64,000 bases of DNA from Mycobacterium sp. AT1 (GTDB lineage Bacteria > Actinomycetota > Actinomycetes > Mycobacteriales > Mycobacteriaceae): the NCBI RefSeq assembly GCF_002043095.1, contig NZ_MVOC01000027.1, forward strand, positions 219,030 through 283,029, given 5' to 3'. A program made the translations under genes and the position numbers. Below are positions 9,295 to 18,625 of this stretch, piece by piece (within the stretch, counting starts at the first letter, position 1; each line of letters starts with the position of its first letter). The notes under the pieces are model-generated. The model was given only the letters and a program-made list of their open reading frames with translations. It ran no database searches and was not told the DNA's origin.

Positions 9295-10685
9295 GGCGTT
9301 CCTGCTTCCTGTGGTGCGGAGTCGGGCGGCACGGCGGCGGGTTGATCGGCAGCGGCCGCGCCTGCTGGCGGCAGTCCCGGCCAGAGCGGCACACCGCCAG
9401 GCCCATACAGCGCAGCGCCGTACGGCGGGGCCCCCGGGTAGGGCTGCGGTCCCGGCGCTGGACCGGGCAGGCATTTACGGATGCTCGGCGGCTCCGGCAC
9501 CGCGCGGGTGACCGGGAGGTAGTTCGCGTAGCACGGCTGACCCAGGCCCGGGTTTGGTCGAATGTCGAGACCCGTACCCCAACCCGTGTTGGTGATCAGT
9601 TGTCGCACGGGAAAGTTCTTCGTCGCATCCGGCAGCGATCCACATCCCGGCCGCCCACCGGGTCCCCCCTTCGCCGCCACGACCGGCAGGTTGTCGGGGA
9701 ACTGGTAGGGATCGTTGCCCGGCAACAGGGCGACGTCGACGACGAAAGTTCGACCGTCACCCCCGAAGACGTCCTTTCCGTTGTCGATTGTCCACTGCGC
9801 GCCCTGGAGTGTGCACGTGAAGGTCGGGCTGTACATCTCGAGGAGTTCCGTCGTCGGCTCGAGACTGTTGACGGCCGCGACGAAGCTGTCCTTGCTCGCG
9901 CCAACGAGAGTCGTTGCGTCTTGCGCGAAACCGACGGCACTCAGTAGCAGACCGTCCAGCGCGCTCGCATTGTCGACCACCGTGGAACTCGTCGTACTGG
10001 CTGCGTCCAGTATCGACACGATGTCCCGCGCGGCCACGGTGTAGGTGTCACTCGCGTCCTTCAACGCGTTGACGTCCGAACGGATCACATCGCTGCGTCC
10101 GTTGAGCGCGGTCAACACCTCGTTGAGATCCGTTGCGGCCTGACCGATGCGCTCACCCCGGCCGCGTACCGCGTCGGCGACGGCGGTGAGCACGGCGTTC
10201 AACTTGACCGGATCGACCATCTTGAGCAGATCAGTGAGGTTCTCGAAGACGGTGTTGACTTCGGTCGTGACGTTGGTCGCGTTCAGCACGGCTCCCGCGG
10301 AAAGCCGCTTGGCGGTTGGCTCCTTCGGGTAGGAGAGATCGACGAACTTCGCACCGAAGACGGTGGTGATGGCGATCTTGGCTTGAACGTTGGCCGGTAT
10401 GTAGCGGATCTGATCGGAGTCGATGTCCAGCTTCATCTGCGCGCCGCCCTGATCGCCTGCGCCGATCTTCCCGACGCGACCCACCTCGACCCCGCGCAGC
10501 TTTACCTTGGCACCGGTCTCGAGCACCAATCCGGAACGCTCGGCATTCAACGTGACCGGAACGACCGAACGGAAGGTGCCTTGGAAAGCACCCGCAGTGC
10601 CGAACACCAGGGCCGCGACGGCGAGTAGCAGGATCAGTGGCCACCATCTCGTCGAGATGCGTCGTTGTCCGATAACGGTATTCAC
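9291..10685 (-). CDS. mceA: MceA, MlaD-domain subunit of mce cluster 1 (Mce3A-like)
   Basis: A 464-residue subunit with an N-terminal anchor (WWPLILLLAVAALVFGTAGAF), an MlaD domain (GLVLETGAKVKLRGVEVGRVGKIG, TTVFGAKFVDLSYPK) and the helical domain beginning TTEVNTVFENLTDLLKMVDP. The C-terminal region has the GGPGGRPGC motif and a NTGWGTGLDIRPNPG segment. From memory these blocks are closer to M. tuberculosis Mce3A than to Mce1A or Mce4A, so I call the cluster Mce3-like with moderate confidence. It starts with GTG three bases after the yrbEB stop. In other Mce systems the A subunit is the one most linked to substrate choice. Confidence 0.92.
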   Translation of the reverse strand: MNTVIGQRRISTRWWPLILLLAVAALVFGTAGAFQGTFRSVVPVTLNAERSGLVLETGAKVKLRGVEVGRVGKIGAGDQGGAQMKLDIDSDQIRYIPANVQAKIAITTVFGAKFVDLSYPKEPTAKRLSAGAVLNATNVTTEVNTVFENLTDLLKMVDPVKLNAVLTAVADAVRGRGERIGQAATDLNEVLTALNGRSDVIRSDVNALKDASDTYTVAARDIVSILDAASTTSSTVVDNASALDGLLLSAVGFAQDATTLVGASKDSFVAAVNSLEPTTELLEMYSPTFTCTLQGAQWTIDNGKDVFGGDGRTFVVDVALLPGNDPYQFPDNLPVVAAKGGPGGRPGCGSLPDATKNFPVRQLITNTGWGTGLDIRPNPGLGQPCYANYLPVTRAVPEPPSIRKCLPGPAPGPQPYPGAPPYGAALYGPGGVPLWPGLPPAGAAAADQPAAVPPDSAPQEAGTP

Positions 10686-10688
10686 GAG

Positions 10689-11549
10689 TCACCCAGCCAG
10701 GTGAAAGTTGCCGGACTGCCCGTACACGGCCAGGGTCACGGCCATCAGCACGATGGCGCCCACCACCATGGAGGCGCGTACGGCGCGCCCGACAGCCTCT
10801 CCGACGCCGGCGGGACCGCCGCTGGCCGTGTAGCCGTAGTACGTGCAAATCAGCATGACCACAACGATCATCACGATGGTCTGAGCGAAGGACCACACCA
10901 GATCGCTCGTGTTCAGGAAGGTGTTGAAGTAGTGGTCGTAGACACCCGTCGCCTGCCCGTAGATGAACGTGGTGCCGTAACGCGCGGCGAGGAACCCGGT
11001 CATCAACGCCACCGCGTACAGCGGGATCACCACGATCGTCCCGGCGAGCACGCGTGTCGCCGCCAGATACGTCACGCTTCGGATCCCCATCACTTCGAGC
11101 GCGTCGACCTCTTCGTTGATCTTCATCGCGCCCATCTGCGCGGTGGCGCCAGCCCCTACGGTGGCGGTCAGCGTGACCTGCGCGGTCCCGGGAACGATCA
11201 GCCTTGGGATGAAGAACGCCGACGCAAAACCGGTGAACGCGTCGACGCCGACGGATTGAAACTGCGTGTAGCCCTGGGCGGCCACCACCGCTCCGGTGGT
11301 CATCGTCATGAACCCCACGATGACGACGGTGCCGCCGACCGCGGCCAGAGCGCCTGAGCCCAAGCCCATTTGGGCGATCAGCCGCAGCAGTTCGGGGCGG
11401 TAGTTCACCAGCACGTCCGGAATGCGGGCGAGCGTCATGAAGTAGAAGCGGGTTTGCTCACCAACGCGGTCCCATTCGGCGAGGAGCTTCTTGAGTGTGC
11501 GTGCCAAGCGCGGCGAACGCCCGGAGGGGCTGGCGGCAAGGTGTGTCAT
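10689..11549 (-). CDS. YrbEB, MlaE-type permease of mce cluster 1
   Basis: A 286-residue polytopic membrane protein of the MlaE/YrbE family, the ABC-type permease to which Mce tunnels dock. The conserved MlaE core is visible: VTLTATVGAGATAQMGAMKINEEVDALEVMG, containing the EExDALxxMG EQ-loop that contacts the ATPase, then about five membrane helices and the GGPAGVGEAVGRAV motif near the end. I prefer the ATG at 11549; a start at 11585 would overlap yrbEA by 23 bases. The ATPase partner (MceG) is not in this window and is normally encoded elsewhere in mycobacteria. Confidence 0.92.
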   Translation of the reverse strand: MTHLAASPSGRSPRLARTLKKLLAEWDRVGEQTRFYFMTLARIPDVLVNYRPELLRLIAQMGLGSGALAAVGGTVVIVGFMTMTTGAVVAAQGYTQFQSVGVDAFTGFASAFFIPRLIVPGTAQVTLTATVGAGATAQMGAMKINEEVDALEVMGIRSVTYLAATRVLAGTIVVIPLYAVALMTGFLAARYGTTFIYGQATGVYDHYFNTFLNTSDLVWSFAQTIVMIVVVMLICTYYGYTASGGPAGVGEAVGRAVRASMVVGAIVLMAVTLAVYGQSGNFHLAG

Positions 11550-11562
11550 TTCGCGTCTCGTC

Positions 11563-12336
11563 TCATTGCAGCGTGAATTGGACACCGACGGCGGTGACGA
11601 TGATGTTCACGGTGAACAGCACCATGAAGGAGAAGACGACGGTCTCGTTGACCGCGTTGCCGACGCCGGCCGGGCCACCGCCCACCGAGATCCCCTTGTA
11701 GCAGGCGATTAATCCCGATCCGAGCCCGAACAAGAACGCCTTGATGACCGAGACGATCACGTCGCCGACACCGGTCACCACGGTCATGCCGTCGATGAAG
11801 GCGCCTGCCGACACGTGAAGAGCGAAGACACAGAAGAAGAATGACGCGAGCATGCCGACCAAGACCACGAGACCCATGAGTGCGACGGAGACCGTCGTCG
11901 CCGCCAGTACGCGGGGAATCACCAGCGCCTGGATCGGATCGATGCCCATGACCCGTTGCGCGTCGAGCTCTTCACGGATCGTACGCGCTCCGAGGTCGGC
12001 GCACATCGCGGTGGCGCTGGCCCCCGCGGTCACCAACACCGTTACCAGAGGGCCGATCTGGTTGACGTTGAAGAACGCGGCTCCCGCGCCCGAGAAGTCG
12101 GCGGCGCCGAACTCGCTCAGCAGAATGTTGAAGATGAAGGTGTTGATGACCGCGTACGGAATGATCATCAGGACGGCGGGCAGCACCGACACTCTGGCAA
12201 CGAACCACGACTGGTCCAGGTACTCCCGCCACGCCAACGGCGTGGTGAAGATGCCCACGACGACGTCCAGGACCATTCCGAAGAACCCGCCCAACGCGCG
12301 GACCGGCTTCATCACCGGGGCGGCGGTCAGCAACAT
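11563..12336 (-). CDS. YrbEA, MlaE-type permease of mce cluster 1
   Basis: A 257-residue MlaE/YrbE permease and first structural gene of the cluster. It shows the family EQ-loop (CADLGARTIREELDAQRVMGIDP), membrane helices throughout, and the GGGPAGVGNAVNETVV motif near the C-terminus. The ATG at 12336 is the first start after an in-frame TAG at 12367-12369. Its own ribosome site is weak (GCGAG region), but a short upstream reading frame with a good site overlaps it. YrbEA and YrbEB are expected to form the permease heterodimer for the MceA-F tunnel. Confidence 0.92.
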   Translation of the reverse strand: MLLTAAPVMKPVRALGGFFGMVLDVVVGIFTTPLAWREYLDQSWFVARVSVLPAVLMIIPYAVINTFIFNILLSEFGAADFSGAGAAFFNVNQIGPLVTVLVTAGASATAMCADLGARTIREELDAQRVMGIDPIQALVIPRVLAATTVSVALMGLVVLVGMLASFFFCVFALHVSAGAFIDGMTVVTGVGDVIVSVIKAFLFGLGSGLIACYKGISVGGGPAGVGNAVNETVVFSFMVLFTVNIIVTAVGVQFTLQ

Positions 12337-12383
12337 GACGATCTCGCCGCGTCGGTGGTCGATCGGCTAAGGGCAAGCGTCAC
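12327..12383 (-). CDS. Possible 18-codon leader ORF overlapping the start of yrbEA
   Basis: A GTG at 12383, preceded by GGGAG at a spacing of five bases, opens an 18-codon frame (VTLALSRSTTDAARSSCC) that stops at 12327, ten bases inside yrbEA. YrbEA itself lacks a clear ribosome site, so this small frame could couple translation of the whole mce operon. It may be chance; the peptide resembles nothing I know. Confidence 0.3.
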   Translation of the reverse strand: MTLALSRSTTDAARSSCC

Positions 12384-12668
12384 GTGTTCTCCCGTGTTCG
12401 AGTCGGTCATTCACTGTCACTCGTCATGCCTTGCCAGCTATGACTTAGCTGACAGGTGAGGTCATTTCGTGACCGCTGACACATTCAACCATCGGCTACC
12501 GCACGGGCGGCAACCCCCGAAGGGGATATCCGGCTATCCCATCCGGGGCAATCAAATTGACGTTCATGCCTATGGTGTACAAGAGGATTCGGCGGCAGGG
12601 CGGCACTCGCCTGACGTCGACGAGAAGTTGCCACGACGATCTCCGCGACGCGGCGGGCGGCTGAGCAC
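12384..12668 (-). promoter_or_regulatory. Upstream region of mce cluster 1, with a 29-bp element shared with 40593-40621
   Basis: These 285 bases between the aldehyde dehydrogenase and the mce operon contain no convincing gene. The part nearest yrbEA holds a block (12422-12450) reading on the minus strand AGCT, two bases, GTCATA, GCTGGC, two bases, GG, then ATGACG; a closely similar block lies upstream of the tetR gene at 40563. The block includes an inverted AGCT-N7-AGCT. A promoter must lie here, but I could not fix the -10 and -35 boxes with confidence. Confidence 0.5.
12514..12525 (-). terminator. Short UUCG-loop hairpin downstream of the aldehyde dehydrogenase
   Basis: On the minus strand the sequence CCCC-TTCG-GGGG forms a stable tetraloop hairpin about 140 bases past the aldehyde dehydrogenase stop. 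It could end the sugar-acid transcript or belong to the mce leader. There is no T-run, so the call is tentative. Confidence 0.3.
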
Positions 12669-14198
12669 CTAGTGGCGAGGCGTGGAGAGCAGAGCATCGA
12701 AGATGTGGCGCTCGACCTTGTGGGTCAAGTCGATGTGGACGTGCTTGGTCTCGGTGTACTCGTCGAGTGCGTGCTCCCCGAGTTCACGGCCCAGTCCACT
12801 TTGCTTGTATCCACCAAACGGCAATGCGGGGTCGATCTGGTGCCAGTTGTTGATCCACACGGTGCCCGCCCGCAGGCGATCTGCGACCTCCACTGCGCGC
12901 TCGTAGTCGGTACTCCACACGCCGGCGCTGAGCCCATACTGAGAGTCGTTGGCCTGCCTGATGGCATCGGCGACATCGGTATATCGCAGAACGCACAGAA
13001 CGGGCCCGAAGATCTCCTCGCGCGCGATTTCCATGTCGTTGCCGACCTCTGTGACGATCGTCGGTTCGATCCAGTACCCCTTGGCGAACGCCTCGCCGCC
13101 GGGAACCCCGCCTCCCAAAACGATCTTGGCGCCGTCCCGTCGTGCACCGTCCAAGAAGCTCAGCACGCGGTCGCGTTGCTTCGCCGAAATCACCGGGCCG
13201 ACGTCGGTGTCGAAGTCGGTGGTCGCGCCGACCTTGAGCGACGACGCACGGTCGACAAGGCGGTCGACGACGAGGTCGTACATGTCGTCGGGTACCAGCA
13301 ATCGCGTCCCGGATTCACATATTTGGCCCGAGTACAGCATGCAACCGAATAGGGCTCCGTCGACCGCGACGTCGAGATCGGCGTCGTCGAGGAGTATCTG
13401 GGCGCCCTTGCCGCCCAGCTCCAGCGACACCTTCTTGACCGTCGCCGAAGCGAGGCGCATGATTTCCCGCCCGACCGGTGTCGAACCCGTGAAGGCCACC
13501 TTGTCGACGTCGGGGTGCTCGGCAAGGCGCGCGCCGACCGTCGGGCCGGGGCCGGTGACCAGGTTGATGACACCGTCGGGCACTCCACACTCACGGGCGA
13601 TCTCGCATAGCCGGAGCAGTGTCAGCGGTGTCTTCTCATCCGGTTTGACGACGACGGAGTTGCCCGCCGCGAGCGCGGGTCCGATCTTCCAAATGCCCAG
13701 CAGCAGCGGGAAGTTCCACGGCACGATGGCGGCGCAGACGCCAAGCGGCTCGCGCCGGATCACGTTGGTCGACATCGTGGGATACGCCTGAGTCGACACC
13801 TGCCGCTGCCACTGGTAGGTGGCAGCCTGCTCCGCGAAGTAAAGAAAGTGCGACGCCGCGTAGCCGACGTGGAATCCGGTGGCCTGACGCACCGTCGCGC
13901 CGTTGGCGTGGATTTCGAGTTCGACGAGTTCCTCGAACTCCTCGCCGATCCGGTCGGCGATCCTGGTCATCACCGCCGCCCGATCGACCGGTTCCATCCG
14001 TGACCACGATCCCGACTCGAATGCCGCCCGCGCCGCGGCTACGGCCTGGTCCACATGCTCGACTCCGCCGCGCGCGATCGTGGCGGTGAGCGCCGCCGTA
14101 GCGGGGTCGCGGATCTCGTCGAACTCGTCGGAGTCAACGTGTACGCCGTTGACGAACATTGTGTAGTGCTTGACGTCCGCTGCCATCTCGATTGCCAC
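12669..14198 (-). CDS. NAD(P)-dependent aldehyde dehydrogenase
   Basis: A 509-residue aldehyde dehydrogenase. Visible family features are PWNFPLLLGIWKIGPALAAGN (cofactor-binding region), FTGSTPVGREI, the catalytic glutamate in LELGGKGA, the catalytic cysteine in SGQICESGTR, and the EIFGPVL and PFGGYKQSGLGRE motifs. I chose the GTG at 14198 because AAGGAG lies five bases upstream; an ATG at 14186 is the alternative and a longer frame reaches 14237. It is the last gene of the sugar-acid operon, 111 bases after kdgK. It may oxidise an aldehyde sugar to the acid fed into the pathway, or an aldehyde formed downstream; the substrate is not predictable from the sequence. Confidence 0.88.
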   Translation of the reverse strand: MAIEMAADVKHYTMFVNGVHVDSDEFDEIRDPATAALTATIARGGVEHVDQAVAAARAAFESGSWSRMEPVDRAAVMTRIADRIGEEFEELVELEIHANGATVRQATGFHVGYAASHFLYFAEQAATYQWQRQVSTQAYPTMSTNVIRREPLGVCAAIVPWNFPLLLGIWKIGPALAAGNSVVVKPDEKTPLTLLRLCEIARECGVPDGVINLVTGPGPTVGARLAEHPDVDKVAFTGSTPVGREIMRLASATVKKVSLELGGKGAQILLDDADLDVAVDGALFGCMLYSGQICESGTRLLVPDDMYDLVVDRLVDRASSLKVGATTDFDTDVGPVISAKQRDRVLSFLDGARRDGAKIVLGGGVPGGEAFAKGYWIEPTIVTEVGNDMEIAREEIFGPVLCVLRYTDVADAIRQANDSQYGLSAGVWSTDYERAVEVADRLRAGTVWINNWHQIDPALPFGGYKQSGLGRELGEHALDEYTETKHVHIDLTHKVERHIFDALLSTPRH

Positions 14199-14278
14199 GG
14201 CCACTCCTTCGACTCGGTCACCCGAGTCAAGCCGCATTCCCCTGGCGGGACCATCGCCCGAAGGAGATGTTCGGGTAG

Positions 14279-14293
14279 CCCTCTCGGAGAGGG
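14279..14293 (-). terminator. Small hairpin between kdgK and the aldehyde dehydrogenase
   Basis: CCCTCT and AGAGGG flank a three-base loop in the 111-base gap. It could attenuate read-through into the aldehyde dehydrogenase gene or stabilise the upstream message. There is no T-run; low confidence. Confidence 0.25.
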
Positions 14294-14309
14294 GGACCCA
14301 GTTCCCGCG

Positions 14310-15260
14310 CTATCGCAACACGGGATCGGCGCCCGGTTGGCAGAACCGCTCCACGTCACTCAGCGTCGGAGTCGACTCCCAGTCCCCGGGGGTCATGCAC
14401 AACATCGCACCGCAGGCGTTCGCCCGGTGCAGGCGTTCGGGAACGTCGAGCTTCTCCAACAACGCGCTCAGGTATCCCGCCACGAACGCGTCTCCCGCGC
14501 CGACGGTGTCGACCACGTCGACCGAGAAGCCTGGGCCTTCCACGACGGCGCCCGACGAATGCACGACAGCTCCGTCGGCCCCGTGCTTCACCACCACTTC
14601 ACGACATCCGCCGCGGACCAGCCGGCCGGCGGCCTCGGTGGCGTCGCCCTCCGGGAACAGCAACCGCAGTTCGTCGGCGCCACCGAAGACGATGTCGGCG
14701 CTCTCGGCGATCGTGCGCAGCAACGGGCCCGCGACGTCGGTCGGCGCCAACGTCGACCGGTAGTTCACGTCGAAGCTGACCCGAACACCAGCGGTCCGCG
14801 CGCGATTCACGCTGTCCAGCAGGCATTCTCGCGCGCTCTCGGACAGCAGCGCGGTGATGCCGGTGACGTGCAGAAGTTCGGCGTTCTCGATCCAGTCGGC
14901 TGGGACGTCCTCCGGCCGCAACCGCGAACCGGCCGATCCGGCGCGGTAGTAGAACACCGCCGTCGAACTCGGTGACGGCCGCTCCTTGAGCATCAATCCG
15001 GTCGGGGCGTCAGCGTCGACGATCCCGACGACCTCCACCCCCTCGGCGCGAATCTCGCGGGTGACGCGTTCCCCGAGGGCGTCGTCACCAACTCGACCGA
15101 GCCACCCGACGTCGACCCCCAAGCGGCGCAGTCCAATTGCCACGTTGCTCTCGGCCCCGCCGATGCCGAGGACCATTTCCGACACGTGCCGCAGCGAGCC
15201 GATGTCCCGAGTGCGCAACAACGCCATGGTCTCTCCGACGGTGACGATCCGGGCCGTCAC
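14310..15260 (-). CDS. kdgK: 2-keto-3-deoxygluconate kinase (PfkB family)
   Basis: A 316-residue PfkB/ribokinase-family sugar kinase. The N-terminal GGAESNVAIGLRRLG substrate-binding block and the C-terminal DTVGAGDAFVAGYLSALLE signature, with the catalytic Asp of GAGD, are clear. Neighbouring genes for mannonate dehydratase and KDPG aldolase make 2-keto-3-deoxygluconate (KDG) the obvious substrate: KDG plus ATP gives KDPG. The start overlaps the aldolase stop as ATGA, so the two consecutive steps are translationally coupled. A related ketose kinase activity cannot be excluded from sequence alone. Confidence 0.85.
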   Translation of the reverse strand: MTARIVTVGETMALLRTRDIGSLRHVSEMVLGIGGAESNVAIGLRRLGVDVGWLGRVGDDALGERVTREIRAEGVEVVGIVDADAPTGLMLKERPSPSSTAVFYYRAGSAGSRLRPEDVPADWIENAELLHVTGITALLSESARECLLDSVNRARTAGVRVSFDVNYRSTLAPTDVAGPLLRTIAESADIVFGGADELRLLFPEGDATEAAGRLVRGGCREVVVKHGADGAVVHSSGAVVEGPGFSVDVVDTVGAGDAFVAGYLSALLEKLDVPERLHRANACGAMLCMTPGDWESTPTLSDVERFCQPGADPVLR

Positions 15261-15910
15261 GACGCCTGCCCGCAGACGGCCACGAACTCCGCCGTCCGGT
15301 CGCGAAGGGCAGCCAGGTCACCGCCTCGCAGCGCGTCACCGAGCAACGGTCCGCCGACGCTGACCGCAGCGGCACCGGCCGTCAGCCACGCCGCGGCGCC
15401 GGCCAGATCCACCCCGCCGGAGGGAACCGCTGCGATGCCGGGAAACGGCCCACGCAGATCCTTCAGGTAGCCGGGGCCAACCACGTTGGCCGGGAAGATC
15501 TTCACGGCGGCGGCGCCGCCGCGCCAGGCGCCGAATAGTTCGGTCGGGGTCAGGCCGCCGGGCACGATCGGGATTCCGGCGACGGCCGACGCGGCGACGA
15601 TTTCCGGGTCCGCGACGGGGGTGACGAGGTAGTGCGCCCCAGCTCGGACGGCAGCGTCCAACTGCTCGCAGTCGACCACCGTGCCGACGCCGACGTCGGC
15701 CTCGTCGCCGTACCGTGCCAGCAGCTCCGGTAGCCGCTCCAGGGTGCCCGGTGTGGTGAGAGTGAGCTCGACGCTGCGGATTCCGGCCTCGACCAACACG
15801 TCGAGCACCCTGTCGTAGTCGGCCGCCTCCGGCGCCCGCACCACCACGATGAGCTTGGCTGCCGCGGTGCGGGCGGGGATCTGGAGTCGAGTCGGCGTGT
15901 CACCAGTCAT
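15257..15910 (-). CDS. eda: KDPG aldolase (Eda family)
   Basis: A 217-residue class I aldolase splitting 2-keto-3-deoxy-6-phosphogluconate into pyruvate and glyceraldehyde 3-phosphate. The general-base glutamate is in SVELTLTTP (about E48), the VGVGTV strand follows, and the Schiff-base lysine is in [13 protein letters not shown] (about K137). It overlaps the mannonate dehydratase gene by 11 bases and kdgK by four. A second, diverged aldolase of this family lies at 26222-26890. Confidence 0.88.
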   Translation of the reverse strand: MTGDTPTRLQIPARTAAAKLIVVVRAPEAADYDRVLDVLVEAGIRSVELTLTTPGTLERLPELLARYGDEADVGVGTVVDCEQLDAAVRAGAHYLVTPVADPEIVAASAVAGIPIVPGGLTPTELFGAWRGGAAAVKIFPANVVGPGYLKDLRGPFPGIAAVPSGGVDLAGAAAWLTAGAAAVSVGGPLLGDALRGGDLAALRDRTAEFVAVCGQAS

Positions 15911-17141
15911 GAACGGTGCCGTCCTGCAGTCGATTCACCGGCAGGTACGCCGCCGTGTACTCAAAGGCCGAGGCGGCCTCTTCGTCGAGTTCGACACCAA
16001 GGCCTGGTGCGTCGCCGGGATGCAGAAAGCCGCGATCGAAGGTGTACGACGTGCGGAACACGCCTAGGGTGACCTCACTGTGCGGCATGTACTCCTGGAT
16101 GCCGAAGTTGTGGATCGCCATGTCGAGGTGCAGCGCCGCCGCCATCCCGACCGGGGACACGTCCGTCGGCCCGTGCATCCCCGACTTGATGCCGTAGACG
16201 CCCGCGAAGTCCAGCAGCTTCTTCATCGCTGTGATGCCGCCGGTATGGGTGACCGCCGAGCGCACGTAGTCGATCAGCCGCTCGGTGATGAGGGTTTGGT
16301 AGTCATACACCGAGTTGAAGACTTCGCCGATGGCCAGCGGAGTGGTGGAGTGCTGGCGCACCAATCGCAGCGCCGCCTGATCCTCGCCGGGTGTGCAGTC
16401 CTCCAGCCAGAAGAGGTCATAGGGCTCAACGTCTTTGGCGAACCTCGCGGCCTCGATGGGCGTCATCCTGTGGTGCCCGTCGTGCAGTATCCGGACACCG
16501 GTGCCGAAGTCCTCCCGGATCCGACCGAACACCGAGGGCATGTGGGACAGGTACGCGCGGGTGTCCCACACCTCCTCGATCGGTGCGGTTGCCGCGCTTC
16601 CGTCCGCGGCACGATGGGCCGGTTCGTAGTCGTATCTGCCGCCCGCCTTGGTGGTGGACACCCCGTAGATCTGGCCGAGGCCAGGTACGCCGGTTTGCAC
16701 GCGCACCGCGGTGTAGCCAGCGTCGAGATAGCCGCTGATCGCATCCTTGAGCGCCGGGTAGTCGCCGCCCGACGCATGGCAGTACACCCGAACGTGGTCG
16801 CGGCTGGCGCCGCCGAGCAGCTGGTAGAGCGGCATCCCGGCCTTCTTGGCCTTGATGTCCCACAGCGCCATGTCGACCGCCGCGATGGCGGCCATCGTGA
16901 CCGGCCCGCGACGCCAGTACGCCCCGCGGTAGAGGTACTGCCAGGTGTCCTCGATGCGATCTTCGTCGCGACCGATCAGCGTGGAGACCAGGTGCTCGGA
17001 CAGGTATGCCGCCACGGACAGCTCGCGCCCGTTGAGCGTGGCGTCCCCCCACCCGACCACACCGTCACTGGTGACGATCTTGAGGGTGACGAAGTTGCGG
17101 CCCGGACTGCAGACGTTGACGTCGATGCTCTGGATGGTCAT
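15900..17141 (-). CDS. D-mannonate dehydratase, enolase superfamily (ManD/RspA type)
   Basis: A 413-residue enolase-superfamily acid-sugar dehydratase. The N-terminal capping domain ([23 protein letters not shown]) and barrel are recognisable, with [50 protein letters not shown] (a metal-binding region) and [30 protein letters not shown]. The expected reaction is D-mannonate to 2-keto-3-deoxygluconate plus water. It is a ManD/RspA-type protein, not the unrelated E. coli UxuA fold. This subgroup includes low-efficiency enzymes found in L-gulonate and L-idonate pathways, and the neighbouring idonate/gulonate dehydrogenase-like gene fits that. The ATG at 17141 has AAAGAGA upstream. Confidence 0.87.
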   Translation of the reverse strand: MTIQSIDVNVCSPGRNFVTLKIVTSDGVVGWGDATLNGRELSVAAYLSEHLVSTLIGRDEDRIEDTWQYLYRGAYWRRGPVTMAAIAAVDMALWDIKAKKAGMPLYQLLGGASRDHVRVYCHASGGDYPALKDAISGYLDAGYTAVRVQTGVPGLGQIYGVSTTKAGGRYDYEPAHRAADGSAATAPIEEVWDTRAYLSHMPSVFGRIREDFGTGVRILHDGHHRMTPIEAARFAKDVEPYDLFWLEDCTPGEDQAALRLVRQHSTTPLAIGEVFNSVYDYQTLITERLIDYVRSAVTHTGGITAMKKLLDFAGVYGIKSGMHGPTDVSPVGMAAALHLDMAIHNFGIQEYMPHSEVTLGVFRTSYTFDRGFLHPGDAPGLGVELDEEAASAFEYTAAYLPVNRLQDGTVHDW

Positions 17142-17184
17142 GAATCTCTTTCGTTGCGGCGGTAGGCTATTCGACTCGACTCCG

Positions 17185-18582
17185 TCACATCGCGGGTAGC
17201 GGGTCGGTGAGGTCGCGCCCGGTCCAGTCCTTGGCCCACACCGCGACGATCAGTGCCGAGAGCGAGTACAGCACCAGCATCACCATGATCGGGATGGGGC
17301 TGCCCGTCGTGGCGGCCACCCAGGCGGCGACGAGGACGGGTCCGATACCGGTGGCGATCACCGCGGCGATCTCACGGACCACGGCGGTGAGGGTGTAGCG
17401 GTTGCGGGAGCCGAAGATCTCCGGGATCGACACGTTCTCCAGCGAGGCCGGGCTGAGCACGGCGACGTTGTGGAGCACGACGTAGCCGACGAACACCCAC
17501 AGCAGGTTCTTCGAGTCGATCGCCATCATGGCGGGAACGACGACGACGAGGGCCGAGGACATGACGATGATGTACATCCTGCGGCGGCCGAACTTGTCTC
17601 CGAGGAAACCGATCAGCGGGATGGTGAGGAATCCGATGAGCGAGGACACGATGACGACGTTGGCGCTGAGGCTCTTCTGCAGTGCCAACGTCAGGGTCAT
17701 GAACGAGATGAGGTAGGTCTGGATCAGCCCGGAGTTGCCGGCTTGGCCGAATCGGAGGAAGAACGCCACGGCGACGGCCTTGACCGGCTTGCGCTGCAAC
17801 GCTTCCACGGTGCGGGTCTCGACCTGCCCGGCTTGGGCCAGGATCTCCCCGCGGGACATGGCCCGCCCGTCGACGACGTCCTCGCGTTCTTCGAAGACGG
17901 GGCTTTCCTTGAGGTTCAACCGCACCCAGACCGCGAACACCATGACGATGGCGCTGGCGATGAACGGGATCCGCCAGCCCCACGCGATGACGTCGCTTTC
18001 GACCATGACGCCAAGCAGGATCGCCCAGATGCCCGAGGCGAACAGCGTTCCGCAGTTGGTGCCGAGGCCCACCAGGGAGGCGACGAAACCGCGCCGCTTG
18101 ACGGGTGCGTACTCGGCGAGCATCACGCCTGCACCGCTGATCTCGGCGCCTGCTCCGAAGCCCTGCAGCAGTCGCAGCGCCACCAGCAGGATGGGTGCCA
18201 GCACACCCACTTGCTGATAGGTCGGCAGGACACCGATCAACGTGGTGGCCGCGCCCATCAGAAGAATGGTGTAGAACAACACCTTTCGCCGGCCGATGCG
18301 GTCACCGAGCCGACCGAAGAAGATGGCGCCAAGGGGCCGGGCGATGTACCCGACTCCGTAGGTGGCCATCGACAGGACCACGGCCATCCCGGCACTCTCA
18401 CCGGAGAAGAACAGCTGGCTGAACACCAATGCCGCGGCCAGTGAGTAGAGCTGGAAGTCCATGAACTCCAGTGCGGTGCCCAACCATCCGGAGACGGCTG
18501 CCCGGACCAGGTCGGCGGTGCTGCGTTGGGCGACCGGCGGATGTTCGTCCGCGCGCGGTTCGGGGGTTTGTGCTGTGGTCAT
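17185..18582 (-). CDS. MFS transporter, metabolite:H+ symporter type
   Basis: A 465-residue major facilitator protein with about 12 membrane helices. The [14 protein letters not shown] and [10 protein letters not shown] loops are the paired MFS signatures between helices 2-3 and 8-9. The [21 protein letters not shown] start and the [24 protein letters not shown] region resemble the metabolite:H+ symporter family, whose members carry organic acids. The ATG at 18582 follows GAGGAA at good spacing; a further eight codons upstream are possible. Placement among uronate/gulonate genes suggests import of the sugar acid; this is inferred from context. Confidence 0.88.
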   Translation of the reverse strand: MTTAQTPEPRADEHPPVAQRSTADLVRAAVSGWLGTALEFMDFQLYSLAAALVFSQLFFSGESAGMAVVLSMATYGVGYIARPLGAIFFGRLGDRIGRRKVLFYTILLMGAATTLIGVLPTYQQVGVLAPILLVALRLLQGFGAGAEISGAGVMLAEYAPVKRRGFVASLVGLGTNCGTLFASGIWAILLGVMVESDVIAWGWRIPFIASAIVMVFAVWVRLNLKESPVFEEREDVVDGRAMSRGEILAQAGQVETRTVEALQRKPVKAVAVAFFLRFGQAGNSGLIQTYLISFMTLTLALQKSLSANVVIVSSLIGFLTIPLIGFLGDKFGRRRMYIIVMSSALVVVVPAMMAIDSKNLLWVFVGYVVLHNVAVLSPASLENVSIPEIFGSRNRYTLTAVVREIAAVIATGIGPVLVAAWVAATTGSPIPIMVMLVLYSLSALIVAVWAKDWTGRDLTDPLPAM

Positions 18583-18625
18583 CGTCGTTCCTCGGGGTGG
18601 TTGCAACGGTGCAGTGGATGGGATT

